Assembly: GCA_002298995.1 (NCBI GenBank)
Contig: DBMO01000060.1
Location: forward strand, 1 to 63,646
Reading direction: 5' to 3'
Length of the DNA: 63,646 bases
Source: Desulfarculales bacterium UBA696
GTDB taxonomy: Bacteria; Desulfobacterota; Syntrophobacteria; Syntrophobacterales; Syntrophobacteraceae
Below the pieces are notes generated by a model, which did not search any database, had not been told where the DNA came from, and saw only the letters and a program-made list of their open reading frames with translations. Position 1 is the first letter of the stretch. Each line of letters begins with the position of its first letter. This document shows, piece by piece, positions 36,133-44,799 of this stretch. The translations under genes were made by a program, and so were the position numbers.

Positions 36133-37512
36133 ATGAGAGGTAGAAGGAAAACTGTGATGTGTGTCGCTGCTGCGCTTTTGATTCTCGGCTGTTTATGCGG
36201 CATTGTATTGGCGGATACCGGACCTCCGGTCAAGGCGACGGCAACCGCCCGTGGCGGTGACGGTTTCGGCATAATCCCAACGAAGGGAATCACCTATACC
36301 ATACATTCCGTCTATGGCTACATCGGCAAAACGTATCTCATGGGCTGGCGTTTTGAGAATCTGAACATTCCCCAGGGTGCTCAGGTGACGTCGGCGGTAC
36401 TGGAAGTCTATTGTTTCAAGCCGTCATCCTTGCCGGTAAGCGTAATCTTCTACGGAGAGGACACCGACAACTCCACACCTTTCACGGAGGTCCGGTACGA
36501 TCTCATAAACCGGACCGGCACAACCGCCGCTCTGACGGACTCTCTGTCGACGTGGACCAAAGCCGCGACCTGGTATAAGTCTCCAGATCTCAGCCAGATC
36601 GTGCAGGAAATCGTCGATAGGCCCGGTTGGCTACCGGGGAATGCCCTCGCCATTTTTGCAAAAGACAACGGCAGTGTCGGCAAGATCACTCTTTATGACG
36701 CTGAAAAGGGCGCCATTTATGGAGCCCGCCTGACGGTAACCTATGAAATAACGCCGACGCTGGATGCCGCCGTGTGGTCAATAGATATAAACGGCGACGG
36801 CCTCAGCGACCTTGTCCTGTACCGCGACACGGATGGGTATTACATGTTGCCCCCCGGGACTTTCAAGTACCGCGGCAACTTGACCCTGGATAGAAAGATC
36901 AAGATCGTGGGTTGCACAGACCCAACGACAGGCCTAACTCAATCCCGCTGTACGACAACGCTTATGGGCGACGGCTTTACCCTTGCCAAAGGCGGAAAGA
37001 TTATCAGTGATCTCGCTTCACCAACTCCCATAAGCCCAGCCGGCACCAAGGGGACCGACTTCTACGTTATCGCCAGGGATTTTGTAACCCTGCAAGACGG
37101 CGCCAACATCTACCTTGGCGGTACCGATACGGGGGTGAACGCGGGCGATGTCACCCTTCAAGCAACGCGCGTGGGGAGCCAGGTAACCGGGGGGGCCGGA
37201 TCTGTTTGGGGCCGAAAAGTCGAGATCTTGGCGGGAGGGCCCTTGTATCTCGAAAACGGCTTCCTGGCTTGGGGATCCGGCAACATGAAGATAGCCTCCG
37301 GGGCCGGGGGTATCAATCTGACGCATAACGCCTACCTGGAGGTTTCCGCCATAGACGGACCGCTGACCATGACGTTCCAAACCTTCGGCGGAGACGTGAA
37401 CCTGATCGATCACAATTACCTCGCGGCTGACACCCTCGATATGAGCGGAGTAAACGGGGTGATCAACGACGACGGCACGAATACCGAGATCGGGACCAAA
37501 GTGGGCTGGTAG
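36133..37512 (+). CDS. Secreted protein with DNRLRE-like module and beta-repeat tail
   Basis: 459 residues from ATG 36133 (ribosome binding site AAAGGAGG). Signal peptide ends near CGIVLA. Residues ~30-205 form a module shared with the subtilisin (50340) and pectate-lyase-like (57981) proteins: start VKATATARGGDGF, then MGWRFENLNIPQGAQVTSA, VIFYGEDTDNSTPF, LSQIVQEIVDRPGWLPGNAL. A linker with DINGDGLSDLVLYRDTDG, of the calcium-binding dockerin/VCBS kind, follows, then a repetitive beta-rich tail (residues ~260-459) with IYLGGTDTG and LYLENGFLAWGSGN. It probably sits at the surface or in the matrix. No PEP-CTERM sorting tail is present. Confidence 0.7.
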   Translation: MRGRRKTVMCVAAALLILGCLCGIVLADTGPPVKATATARGGDGFGIIPTKGITYTIHSVYGYIGKTYLMGWRFENLNIPQGAQVTSAVLEVYCFKPSSLPVSVIFYGEDTDNSTPFTEVRYDLINRTGTTAALTDSLSTWTKAATWYKSPDLSQIVQEIVDRPGWLPGNALAIFAKDNGSVGKITLYDAEKGAIYGARLTVTYEITPTLDAAVWSIDINGDGLSDLVLYRDTDGYYMLPPGTFKYRGNLTLDRKIKIVGCTDPTTGLTQSRCTTTLMGDGFTLAKGGKIISDLASPTPISPAGTKGTDFYVIARDFVTLQDGANIYLGGTDTGVNAGDVTLQATRVGSQVTGGAGSVWGRKVEILAGGPLYLENGFLAWGSGNMKIASGAGGINLTHNAYLEVSAIDGPLTMTFQTFGGDVNLIDHNYLAADTLDMSGVNGVINDDGTNTEIGTKVGW

Positions 37513-37535
37513 TTAGAGAACGCGCATGAAACCGT

Positions 37536-37580
37536 CTTCCTCCGGACCCCGGTCAGTAATGGCCGGGCCTTCGGAGGAAG
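37536..37580 (+). terminator. Rho-independent-type hairpin
   Basis: CTTCCTCCG and CGGAGGAAG form a perfect 9-bp stem, extended by CCCCGG/CCGGG, 24 bp after the stop of the secreted protein gene, followed by TACGTTTTA. Probable terminator. Confidence 0.65.
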
Positions 37581-37725
37581 TACGTTTTACGCGTCCCGTA
37601 AAGGGTAATTTCATGTTCGTGGAGCATTCTTTGTCTCGGAAAGACAAAGAAATGTCATGGGGAACTGATTTTGGGCGAGCTGTGTAAGCCCGTCAGTCGG
37701 TCAAGGGTCCAACAAGGAGAATAAG

Positions 37726-38679
37726 ATGAAAAGAAGATCGAAAGGGTTTGGCATTTTGTTGCTGGCTATCCTTGGAATGAGTGCCCTCGCACTCGTGATT
37801 CCCGGCCAGGTTCAAGCCGCCGCGGGTTTGGTAATTTCTTCACCGACACCCCCGGCTAGTGGTGGCCCCGTGGTTTCCCACAGTGCAACTCTCGATCTAA
37901 GCGGCGCTGTAAAGGGCCTCGGCAGCACTGTCGCATTGAAAAGCCTTAGCGTTACTACGGACCAAAACCAAACCGGCATCGCCTCGGTGACGGCATACAC
38001 CTACAACAGCACGAATGGCGGGACGTTCTCCTGGAAAGCGCAAGTAGAGCTTGTTGAAATCAGCAACCTGGTGACCATGACCGCCGTGGATACAAACAAC
38101 AACACGTTTACGGCAAACATTCTGGTTTTCTACATCCCGTATTCGCAGTCCGGGCCCCAGACATTCATACTGGATGACAGGACCAAGGCCAAGTTTACTT
38201 TCTACTACGCAGCCGGCCCCTACTATAAGAACCTTGACCGCTTCAGTGTGGTGGGCTATCTCGCGAAATCAACCGGCGATCCTTGGACCTTGCCCTTCTC
38301 AGAGGATGCGACCGTGAGCGTATCCGCCCACATTGCCCAGACCGGCGAAGATATTCTTCTATTCACCCAAACAATACCAAAAAACACGGTCACGGGTGTC
38401 CACACATACCGGTATGTTTCCCGGAAGGTAGGGATACAGGAACTCTACCTTCAGGAATGGAAAGCCACCGAGACGGCTTTCTATGTTTTTGTGGACAAAA
38501 TCAATATGCTGGCTTCCAAGAGAGCGTCAATGACCCCCGCGGCCTATCAGAAATTCGTGCAAAGCATTGACTCCTTCACGATTACCTTCGAGGCCGGCGC
38601 CGCCACCTGGACCGGCAGCGCTGCTCTCGTGGGCGGCAATTACAGTTCGGTCAAACAAGAGATGGTCTACAACCGTTAG
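37726..38679 (+). CDS. Secreted protein of unknown function
   Basis: 317 residues, ribosome binding site AAGGAG 7 nt before the ATG. A signal peptide (MKRRSKGFGILLLAILGMSA, cleavage near VQA-AAG) precedes an all-beta-looking chain with many Thr/Ser/Val alternations (SHSATLDLSGAVKGLGSTVA; SVTTDQNQTG). I recognise no domain, catalytic motif or sorting signal. It stands alone between two terminator hairpins, so it is its own transcription unit within the EPS region, and its neighbour upstream is also secreted. A structural or matrix role is possible but unproven. Confidence 0.65.
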   Translation: MKRRSKGFGILLLAILGMSALALVIPGQVQAAAGLVISSPTPPASGGPVVSHSATLDLSGAVKGLGSTVALKSLSVTTDQNQTGIASVTAYTYNSTNGGTFSWKAQVELVEISNLVTMTAVDTNNNTFTANILVFYIPYSQSGPQTFILDDRTKAKFTFYYAAGPYYKNLDRFSVVGYLAKSTGDPWTLPFSEDATVSVSAHIAQTGEDILLFTQTIPKNTVTGVHTYRYVSRKVGIQELYLQEWKATETAFYVFVDKINMLASKRASMTPAAYQKFVQSIDSFTITFEAGAATWTGSAALVGGNYSSVKQEMVYNR

Positions 38680-38762
38680 CTTCAGTCTCGTCTTGGTGCA
38701 GACCCTCTTTTGCCTGCTTCAAGTCGCGTGTTTGGCACGATGAATTCCAGACAACCACCAAC

Positions 38763-38808
38763 GGGATGGGGCTGTGTATTTTCCGCTCATACCTGCCCCG
38801 TCCCTTTT
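38763..38808 (+). terminator. Rho-independent terminator
   Basis: GGGATGGGGC and GCCCCGTCCC pair over 10 bp (one G-U) around a 22-nt loop, immediately followed by TTTT. It lies 84 bp after the stop at 38679. Confidence 0.8.
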
Positions 38809-39035
38809 CGAATCGACACAAACGCGTTTTAACGGCCGGCAAAATTGATTGGCCCCGGGAGCAATGTGTGTCGCGTTCAAACTCCCGAGGAACTCGCGTT
38901 GGAAACCGGCAAAGCTGACACGAACCCGCGAATCAAACCATTAATTACATAAAACGTGACAACGAAACGGATGCGCCCCGTTCAATTGGACCCAAAATGG
39001 GACAGCGGCTTGGTTGCATAATATCGAGGAACATA

Positions 39036-40181
39036 ATGAAATGCGATAGTAGTTCCAAGTTAGGTTATGCTCCAGCCCTTGACGGGCTGCGCGGAGTCTC
39101 CGTTCTAGGCGTGATGGGTTACCATGCCGGAGTCCCCTTGCTAAAGGGTGGCTTTATCGGTGTTGATATTTTCTTTGTTCTGAGCGGCTTTTTAATCACG
39201 GCATTGCTCATACGAGAATTCGACGAATCGGGCTCCATTAGCCTAAAGAACTTCTACATGAGGCGTGTGCTACGGCTTGGCCCAGCGTTGATATTCTTAC
39301 TGATAGTGTTTTGTCTCGCAAGTTACGCGCTTTTAAGCAAAGAAGAGGCTCGCAAGAATTATATCGATGCCCTTATTTCTCTTGGTTATTTCTCGAATTG
39401 GACAAGGGCATTTTTAATGCACCGGCCCAAATTTCTTGGCCACACATGGTCGCTCTCAATTGAATGGCAGTTTTATATCCTTTGGCCTATAATTCTATTG
39501 GTGCTGCTTCACACATTAAAGAATAGGCATCATATTGCGTTTATTGCATCCGCTATCGCATTGCTATCATGGCTTTTCAGAATCTATCTCTGCATGACGG
39601 ATATACCACCAGAGCGCTTATATAATGGATTGGATACTAGAGTAGATACTCTTATGATTGGTTGTGTTTTAGGAGTGTTATTGTATTCAGGGCTGATAAC
39701 AGACAATATAATACGAATGCTCCAAAAACCTTTTGTCATTATAACACCTGTTTCCATGGCGGGTCTTCTTGCCTTCTGCGCCCTCGCTAAGTGGCGTGAT
39801 CCACGAATGTTTTATTTCGGATTTGTCTTGGTAGAGCTTATGGTGGCGGCCTTGGTTCTTGACATATCCGTAAACTCGCGAAGCTTCCTTAGAAGGCTTC
39901 TATCGATGAGATGGTTGGTTTGGGTTGGGTCAATATCTTATGGTCTATATCTTTGGCATTACCCTGTATATCGAGCAATAGCTCGTCTTGGCTTTGATAA
40001 CTTGATCCTTATTACGATTGCCTCGCTTACAACCTTCGCCGTCGCCGCCCTTTCGTACTATGCCATAGAGATACCGGTACTAAGGCTCAAAAAGCACTTC
40101 ACTTATTCAGAAGATATCAATGACATTCAGCAGATCGATGCCGTGCTGAGCAACGGCGGCAAATGTACCACGTTAGGCTAA
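39036..40181 (+). CDS. Acyltransferase 3 family membrane protein (OafA-like)
   Basis: 381 residues from ATG 39036 (CGAGGA 5 nt upstream; ATG 38997 has no site). Multi-spanning: about ten hydrophobic segments. Family signature at the start: YAPALDGLRGVSVLGVMGYHAG with the catalytic-site His, then FIGVDIFFVLSGFLITALL and LGHTWSLSIEWQFYILWPI. Such proteins move an acetyl or other acyl group across the membrane onto polysaccharides. The gene is AT-richer than its neighbours, which suggests later acquisition. There is no C-terminal SGNH domain. Confidence 0.88.
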   Translation: MKCDSSSKLGYAPALDGLRGVSVLGVMGYHAGVPLLKGGFIGVDIFFVLSGFLITALLIREFDESGSISLKNFYMRRVLRLGPALIFLLIVFCLASYALLSKEEARKNYIDALISLGYFSNWTRAFLMHRPKFLGHTWSLSIEWQFYILWPIILLVLLHTLKNRHHIAFIASAIALLSWLFRIYLCMTDIPPERLYNGLDTRVDTLMIGCVLGVLLYSGLITDNIIRMLQKPFVIITPVSMAGLLAFCALAKWRDPRMFYFGFVLVELMVAALVLDISVNSRSFLRRLLSMRWLVWVGSISYGLYLWHYPVYRAIARLGFDNLILITIASLTTFAVAALSYYAIEIPVLRLKKHFTYSEDINDIQQIDAVLSNGGKCTTLG

Positions 40182-40229
40182 AGCGGATGGGCGCTTTATT
40201 GCGATAAATGAAGGGCCTGGAGGCGACAC

Positions 40230-40541
40230 TTGAAGGAATCGTGGTGTAGAGTTACCGCGAGTCGTGATCAAAGGAAACAATCGCGGGAAAAGCACCCACA
40301 CTTGATGCCGGTATGGGTCCCGGGAAAAAGCGGGGTAGCCCCGGTGCTTCGCTCCGTCATAGGCCTCGGCATGCTGATTCTTCCCTTCATAATCGTCATA
40401 ACCGGTCTTATTCGCTCCCTCGGTGTATCACTCCTGTGGGAAGTAGTGCTAATCGTTCTCGGGACCTTTGTTGTCGAGGCATGGATCCTGATGGCGCTTT
40501 TTTTGCTCTTCTCCTCCGAACTCGATCAAGAAGAGTTTTAG
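40230..40541 (+). CDS. Small membrane protein
   Basis: 103 residues if started at TTG 40230 (GGAGG 9 nt upstream); an internal ATG at 40305 would give 78 residues. Two hydrophobic segments: VLRSVIGLGMLILPFIIVI and LLWEVVLIVLGTFVVEAWIL, extending to MALFLLF, with an acidic tail ELDQEEF. I do not recognise the family. It sits between the acyltransferase and the flippase in the same direction and may be a small partner of either. Confidence 0.5.
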   Translation: MKESWCRVTASRDQRKQSREKHPHLMPVWVPGKSGVAPVLRSVIGLGMLILPFIIVITGLIRSLGVSLLWEVVLIVLGTFVVEAWILMALFLLFSSELDQEEF

Positions 40542-40686
40542 CCTCATGGCGGCCGAGATCCATTTTTATGCCGGGTAAGTTCACGCCAGACACTCTTTTA
40601 CCCTGGGCAGGGGGCAGCCGATCTGTACGGACACCGCTCGGGGACCCAGTCCTTTGTTCAAGAAAGCCCTTTTATGAGACAACCTG

Positions 40687-42189
40687 ATGTACCAACGCCT
40701 TAAAAAGCTGCTGGGCGAATCGTCCGTCTACACTTTCGGTAATGTCGTGCAGCGGTCTTTCTCAATGATCACCATGCCCGTTTTCACCCGCTGCCTGTCC
40801 GTGAGTGAATACGGGGTCCTTGCAATTGTCGGGACGGTAAGAGAGCTGCTAAGCGTCTTTTACGAGGTCGGTTCTTCGGCTTCGTCGGCGCGTTTCTATT
40901 ACACCTGTCAGGATTTCGAAGAGGAGAAGCGCCTATTTTCCACCCTGCTTTTCTTCACTTCCGGATTCGGCATCGTCCTGTCGCTGCTGCTGCTCGCCTT
41001 CGGGGAGAGGATATGGAATGCAGCCGTCAGGGACATTCCGTTCAACCCGTACATCAGCCTCACCATGTACACCATCCTGGTTGGTACGGTAGCGGTTTTG
41101 CCGCGCACGCTCTTTCGGGTAAGGGGTCAGGCAAGAACCTTTGTCACTCTGAATCTGCTGCAAACCTCGATCACCGTGACAACGTCCATTGTTCTGATCA
41201 CGGTCATGGATATGGGGGCTCTTGGCCCTGTCATATCCACTCTTGTAGTGACAGGTCTGTTTTCCTTCGTATATATCTATTGTCTGCGGAAGCATATTTC
41301 GCTCAATTTTTCGTGGAAAATCATCAGGAAATCCCTTGCCTTCGGCCTGCCCGAGAGCCCGGTCCGACTCGCCAACTGGGCCCTCAAAATGTCAAACCAA
41401 CTCATCCTGCAACACTACGCCCCACTCTCACTGGTTGCCATTTATTCGGTAGGATACTCCGTGGGGAGCATCCTCTTCGAGCAAGTTATCAGTGGGGTGC
41501 ATTGGGCGGTCCAGCCCTTTTACTATCAAATGGCCAAAGAGGAAGAGGAGAGCGCGGCCAAACGCATCTTTGCCTACATAGCTGTCTACAATACCGTTCT
41601 GATTCTCGCCGTGGCCCTGTTTACGATATTTATGGGAAAGGAACTGCTCACCATTTTCGCCTCGTCCAAATACGACGAAGCCCAGCCGCTCATCACCATC
41701 ATCGCCATATCGAGTGTCTTTCAGTTCCTCTTCTTCATCCCCAGCCGGGGGCTTTATGTGGCGAACAAGACAGTGTACCTCCTCCCGTTGGTGCTGATAA
41801 CGGCCGGCCTCAACGTAATAATGGGTTTCCTCCTGATCCCGATGTACGGTGCGATGGGCGCGGCCTGCTCCACCTCGGCCTCCTACGCGGTACGCACCGT
41901 CATGACATTGATCGTTTCTCAGCGAATCTATCACATCCCCTATCATTACTCTCGGACGGGAAAGGCTCTGGTGGCCTTCCTGATAGTCCTGGCAATCGGA
42001 TTCTTCCTGCCGCAATGCCGGCTGGCCGCCATGATTTTTCTGAAACTCTTTGTGCTGTGCCTGTATCCCGTTTTCTTGTATTTCCTGGGATTTTTTGAAA
42101 AACGAGAACTTGAACGGCTCGGTTCTTATTGCATTACCCTGAAGAAGTCGGTCATGTCGAAACAACCCGCGAAGGAATCACCGCTTTAG
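40687..42189 (+). CDS. Polysaccharide flippase (Wzx / MATE-like)
   Basis: 500 residues with 12-14 hydrophobic segments. The start LGESSVYTFGNVVQRSFSMI and TMPVFTRCLSVSEYGVLAIV is characteristic of the polysaccharide-transporter branch of the MOP superfamily, with the following GPVISTLVVTGLF and MGFLLIPMYGAMGAACSTS later in the chain. It should flip lipid-linked repeat units to the periplasm. Together with the polymerase at 23824 and the chain-length protein this completes a Wzx/Wzy-type pathway. The ribosome binding site is weak. Confidence 0.9.
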   Translation: MYQRLKKLLGESSVYTFGNVVQRSFSMITMPVFTRCLSVSEYGVLAIVGTVRELLSVFYEVGSSASSARFYYTCQDFEEEKRLFSTLLFFTSGFGIVLSLLLLAFGERIWNAAVRDIPFNPYISLTMYTILVGTVAVLPRTLFRVRGQARTFVTLNLLQTSITVTTSIVLITVMDMGALGPVISTLVVTGLFSFVYIYCLRKHISLNFSWKIIRKSLAFGLPESPVRLANWALKMSNQLILQHYAPLSLVAIYSVGYSVGSILFEQVISGVHWAVQPFYYQMAKEEEESAAKRIFAYIAVYNTVLILAVALFTIFMGKELLTIFASSKYDEAQPLITIIAISSVFQFLFFIPSRGLYVANKTVYLLPLVLITAGLNVIMGFLLIPMYGAMGAACSTSASYAVRTVMTLIVSQRIYHIPYHYSRTGKALVAFLIVLAIGFFLPQCRLAAMIFLKLFVLCLYPVFLYFLGFFEKRELERLGSYCITLKKSVMSKQPAKESPL

Positions 42190-42244
42190 GAAAAGCAATT
42201 TGATGGTCCTATTCAAATAACCCAGCTGAGCATGGCCCGAATGG

Positions 42245-43090
42245 ATGAATACCAAAATGAGACTAAGTGAACAAAGTCATTGGGACAGCGCATACGAAGA
42301 AAGAAGTCGCCTGATTGGCGACCAACCCATTCAAATGGGTTGGAGGGCGGCGTTCAAGAAAATGATACCTCGAAAGATCCTGGATTACATGAGCAGCTAC
42401 GACCAATACCTGTTATGGGAGGTCATTTATCCAAAGCATATGCCTCGCAACGGGATTAAGGCTCTGGAGGTGGGAAGCGCCCCAGGACACTATCTGGTCA
42501 AATTGAGTAAAAAGTTTGCGGTAGAACCTTATGGAGTCGAGTACTCGAAGACCGGCACAATCCTGAACAAACGGATATTCGAGGCTAATCAACTCGATCC
42601 TGAAAATATCATATGTTCTGATTTCTTCGCAGACGATTTCCAGAATAAATATGCCGGATTTTTTGACGTGGTCATTTCCAGGGGATTTATCGAACATTTT
42701 ACTGATGTTGATTATGTAATCGATAGACACATCAATTTGCTTAAAAAGGGCGGACTGGCATTTGTAACCATACCCAACTATCGTGGCCTTAATTATATGA
42801 TCCAATATGCTTTAGACAGGAATATTCTGAATATCCATAATCTTGGAATAATGGATAAAAACTCCTTTCTGCCTATTTTCCAGAACAGGAACCTGGACAC
42901 CGTGTACTGCGATTACTGGGGTGTTTTCAGTTTCAACCTGTTTGCAGCAAAAGGTTTTTCGCGTGTCATACTAGGCGTTTGCGAAAGAGTTCAACTCCTG
43001 CTCAATATCATTTTCCGGGCGACTTTCGGAGACAAAGGAGCACCCTGTCGATTTACGAGTGCTCATCTTATCTACATTGGAAAAAAATAG
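42245..43090 (+). CDS. SAM-dependent methyltransferase
   Basis: 281 residues. Motif I is IKALEVGSAPGHYLVKLSK, followed by PYGVEYSKTG (acidic residue binding the ribose), VISRGFIEHFTD and LKKGGLAFVTIPNYRGLNY. The HF-x-D pattern resembles methyltransferases acting on sugars or small lipids. It is AT-richer than the neighbouring flippase gene. A methyl group on the polymer is the likely outcome in this locus, but the substrate cannot be told. Confidence 0.82.
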   Translation: MNTKMRLSEQSHWDSAYEERSRLIGDQPIQMGWRAAFKKMIPRKILDYMSSYDQYLLWEVIYPKHMPRNGIKALEVGSAPGHYLVKLSKKFAVEPYGVEYSKTGTILNKRIFEANQLDPENIICSDFFADDFQNKYAGFFDVVISRGFIEHFTDVDYVIDRHINLLKKGGLAFVTIPNYRGLNYMIQYALDRNILNIHNLGIMDKNSFLPIFQNRNLDTVYCDYWGVFSFNLFAAKGFSRVILGVCERVQLLLNIIFRATFGDKGAPCRFTSAHLIYIGKK

Positions 43091-43158
43091 CCGACCGATG
43101 TGCGTTTGATTTATGGCAAATCCCGATATGCCAATACTGAAAGGAATTGGTGATCTTC

Positions 43159-43539
43159 ATGAACGATCAACCCGCACAAGATCTCAGAAAGTTCAAGCGA
43201 TATAAAATGAAGGACGGGGTATATCTTGCGTTCAAGCCTGATCTCGACGTACTTGGCAGGGTCAAGGATTTGTCTATGGGCGGGGTCTGTTTCGAGTATC
43301 TTGGATTTCATGATCACACTAAACGCCAGTTGATTGACATTGACATATTTACAAGGGAGTCAAGAGTACAGTTAAAACGACTTCAATGCAAAATTATTTA
43401 TAATAGGAATGTATCAGTACCTCCCATATTCACTGAAAGCATGCGTTGTGGCTTGCAGTTCTCGCGTCTAACGTTACGGCAAGCCGCGGCGTTGCTCTCC
43501 ATTGTTAAAAAATATGCCAGTACATCCGAGGCGGCATAA
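43159..43539 (+). CDS. PilZ-domain c-di-GMP-binding protein
   Basis: About 126 residues, a single PilZ domain. The c-di-GMP signature is complete: R-x-x-x-R in DLRKFKRYKM and D-x-S-x-x-G in VKDLSMGGVCFEYLG. Start options are TTG 43147, GTG 43150 and ATG 43159; AAGGA at 43141-43145 favours the GTG or ATG. PilZ-only proteins transmit c-di-GMP levels to partner proteins, often in EPS synthesis or motility. Placed at the end of the EPS locus, it is a good candidate for post-translational control of EPS production. Confidence 0.88.
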   Translation: MNDQPAQDLRKFKRYKMKDGVYLAFKPDLDVLGRVKDLSMGGVCFEYLGFHDHTKRQLIDIDIFTRESRVQLKRLQCKIIYNRNVSVPPIFTESMRCGLQFSRLTLRQAAALLSIVKKYASTSEAA

Positions 43540-43973
43540 GGGCTGATTAACTGAACGCTTCCCCGCCATGATCCGGTGCCGGCGTCGGTATGGTTAATCC
43601 CGGCTCACCGCAAATTTCTCTTAACGGCCTTGGGGGAAATGTAGCTTACATTGGTTGCCGTTGGTTCAAATCACTCGACCTATCTACTTTCATTTATTTG
43701 TCGGCAAGGCGTGTTCCCACCTCGAAGGAGATCGCAATGTGCGTCGAGGCTCTACATTCGTTCATGTTTTGCGCAAATGAACTTCACTATCACGCTTCTG
43801 GCAGAGATTATGTGTGGAGTGGACCGGCACTTTTCGACCCACGCGGGAGCAGCGCGGGGGCGGGACTGCACAATAATCGCTGAATCATCTATAAAACCGC
43901 GACTCCTCTTGGCTCATCCAGGTACTGGTTCGGTGCCGGTTCATAAACCTTAATTTCAACCAGCAGAGTCTAA
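43540..43973. other. 430-bp gap without a gene
   Basis: ORFs at 43590-43883 and 43651-43953 lack ribosome binding sites and recognisable motifs. I see no strong repeat or hairpin. It presumably carries the promoter of the LuxR-type gene. Confidence 0.5.
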
Positions 43974-44606
43974 ATGATGCAGACAAGGATCGCTATCTGG
44001 CTGTGCAACAACCTTCTCGGTGAGGCCGTCAAACGGTTGGTGGCCGAAGAAATTGCGGGAGGCGTGTATTTCAATTGCACCTGTTGCGCTGAAGCCATCT
44101 CAGCCAATCCAAACCTGCTTATAACTGACTTCAAGACTATGTCCGACGAGTCCTTCAACCCTTTGCTCAATATGGCGACAAAGATCCTCTTGATCGAGAC
44201 GGCCTGTATGAACTCGATGATCCACGAAGGGGTGTACAACCTGGTTGGCAGGGGGGTTGCCGGCATTTTGCCCCTAAAGTGCACTATCCCTCAATTAAAA
44301 CGGGCCATCGAGAGTGTTATCTCGGGGGAACTATGGCTGGACCGCAGAAGCTTGAGCGATGTGATCACGCGGATACGACACGGCAGGCTGGAACAGAGAT
44401 CTCTACTGACCAATACCGAGAGGAGAATTGTCAAAATGATCTGCAGGGGGTTCCGAAACAAGGAGATCATGGAAACCCTCAATATAAGCGAGCAGGCCGT
44501 TAAATCTCATCTTTCCCGAATCTACAAGAAAATCGGCGTCTCCGACAGGCTCCAGTTGGCCCTCTACGCAAATAAACACTGGCCGGATTATCTGGATGAG
44601 ACATGA
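43974..44606 (+). CDS. LuxR/NarL-type regulator with degenerate receiver (VpsT/CsgD-like)
   Basis: 210 residues. The C-terminal LuxR helix-turn-helix is clear: LTNTERRIVKMICRGFRNKE, IMETLNISEQAVKSHLSRIY, KKIGVSDRLQLALYA. The N-terminal receiver-like domain keeps an Asp in LLITDFKTM but lacks the usual acidic pair in its first loop (IAIWLCNNL), so phosphorylation is doubtful. Before the HTH is GELWLDRRSL; W-L-D-R is close to the W-[FLM]-[TS]-R c-di-GMP motif of VpsT. It may therefore respond to c-di-GMP and control EPS or matrix genes, a reading consistent with the adjacent PilZ gene. Confidence 0.8.
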   Translation: MMQTRIAIWLCNNLLGEAVKRLVAEEIAGGVYFNCTCCAEAISANPNLLITDFKTMSDESFNPLLNMATKILLIETACMNSMIHEGVYNLVGRGVAGILPLKCTIPQLKRAIESVISGELWLDRRSLSDVITRIRHGRLEQRSLLTNTERRIVKMICRGFRNKEIMETLNISEQAVKSHLSRIYKKIGVSDRLQLALYANKHWPDYLDET

Positions 44607-44763
44607 TGACTCGATCTCCGTGGGTCTCCAATATGCTCGATAATACCCATTGCCCAGCAGCTGCAAGCAGTGCTGCTCGAACGGGTGGACTTCTTCGATG
44701 GTTCTGGGACTATCAGAGCAAAGAAGATCGGGACCGGAGATGGTGGATAGCAGAAATATGAAT

Positions 44764-44790
44764 GGAGGCGAGGATTTTCTCCCCGCCTCC
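44764..44790. terminator. Hairpin between convergent genes
   Basis: GGAGGCG and CGCCTCC form a 7-bp stem around a 13-nt loop between the LuxR gene (+) and the papain-like gene (-). It could end both transcripts; T-rich flanks are weak. Confidence 0.55.
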
Positions 44791-44799
44791 AAATGGGTT

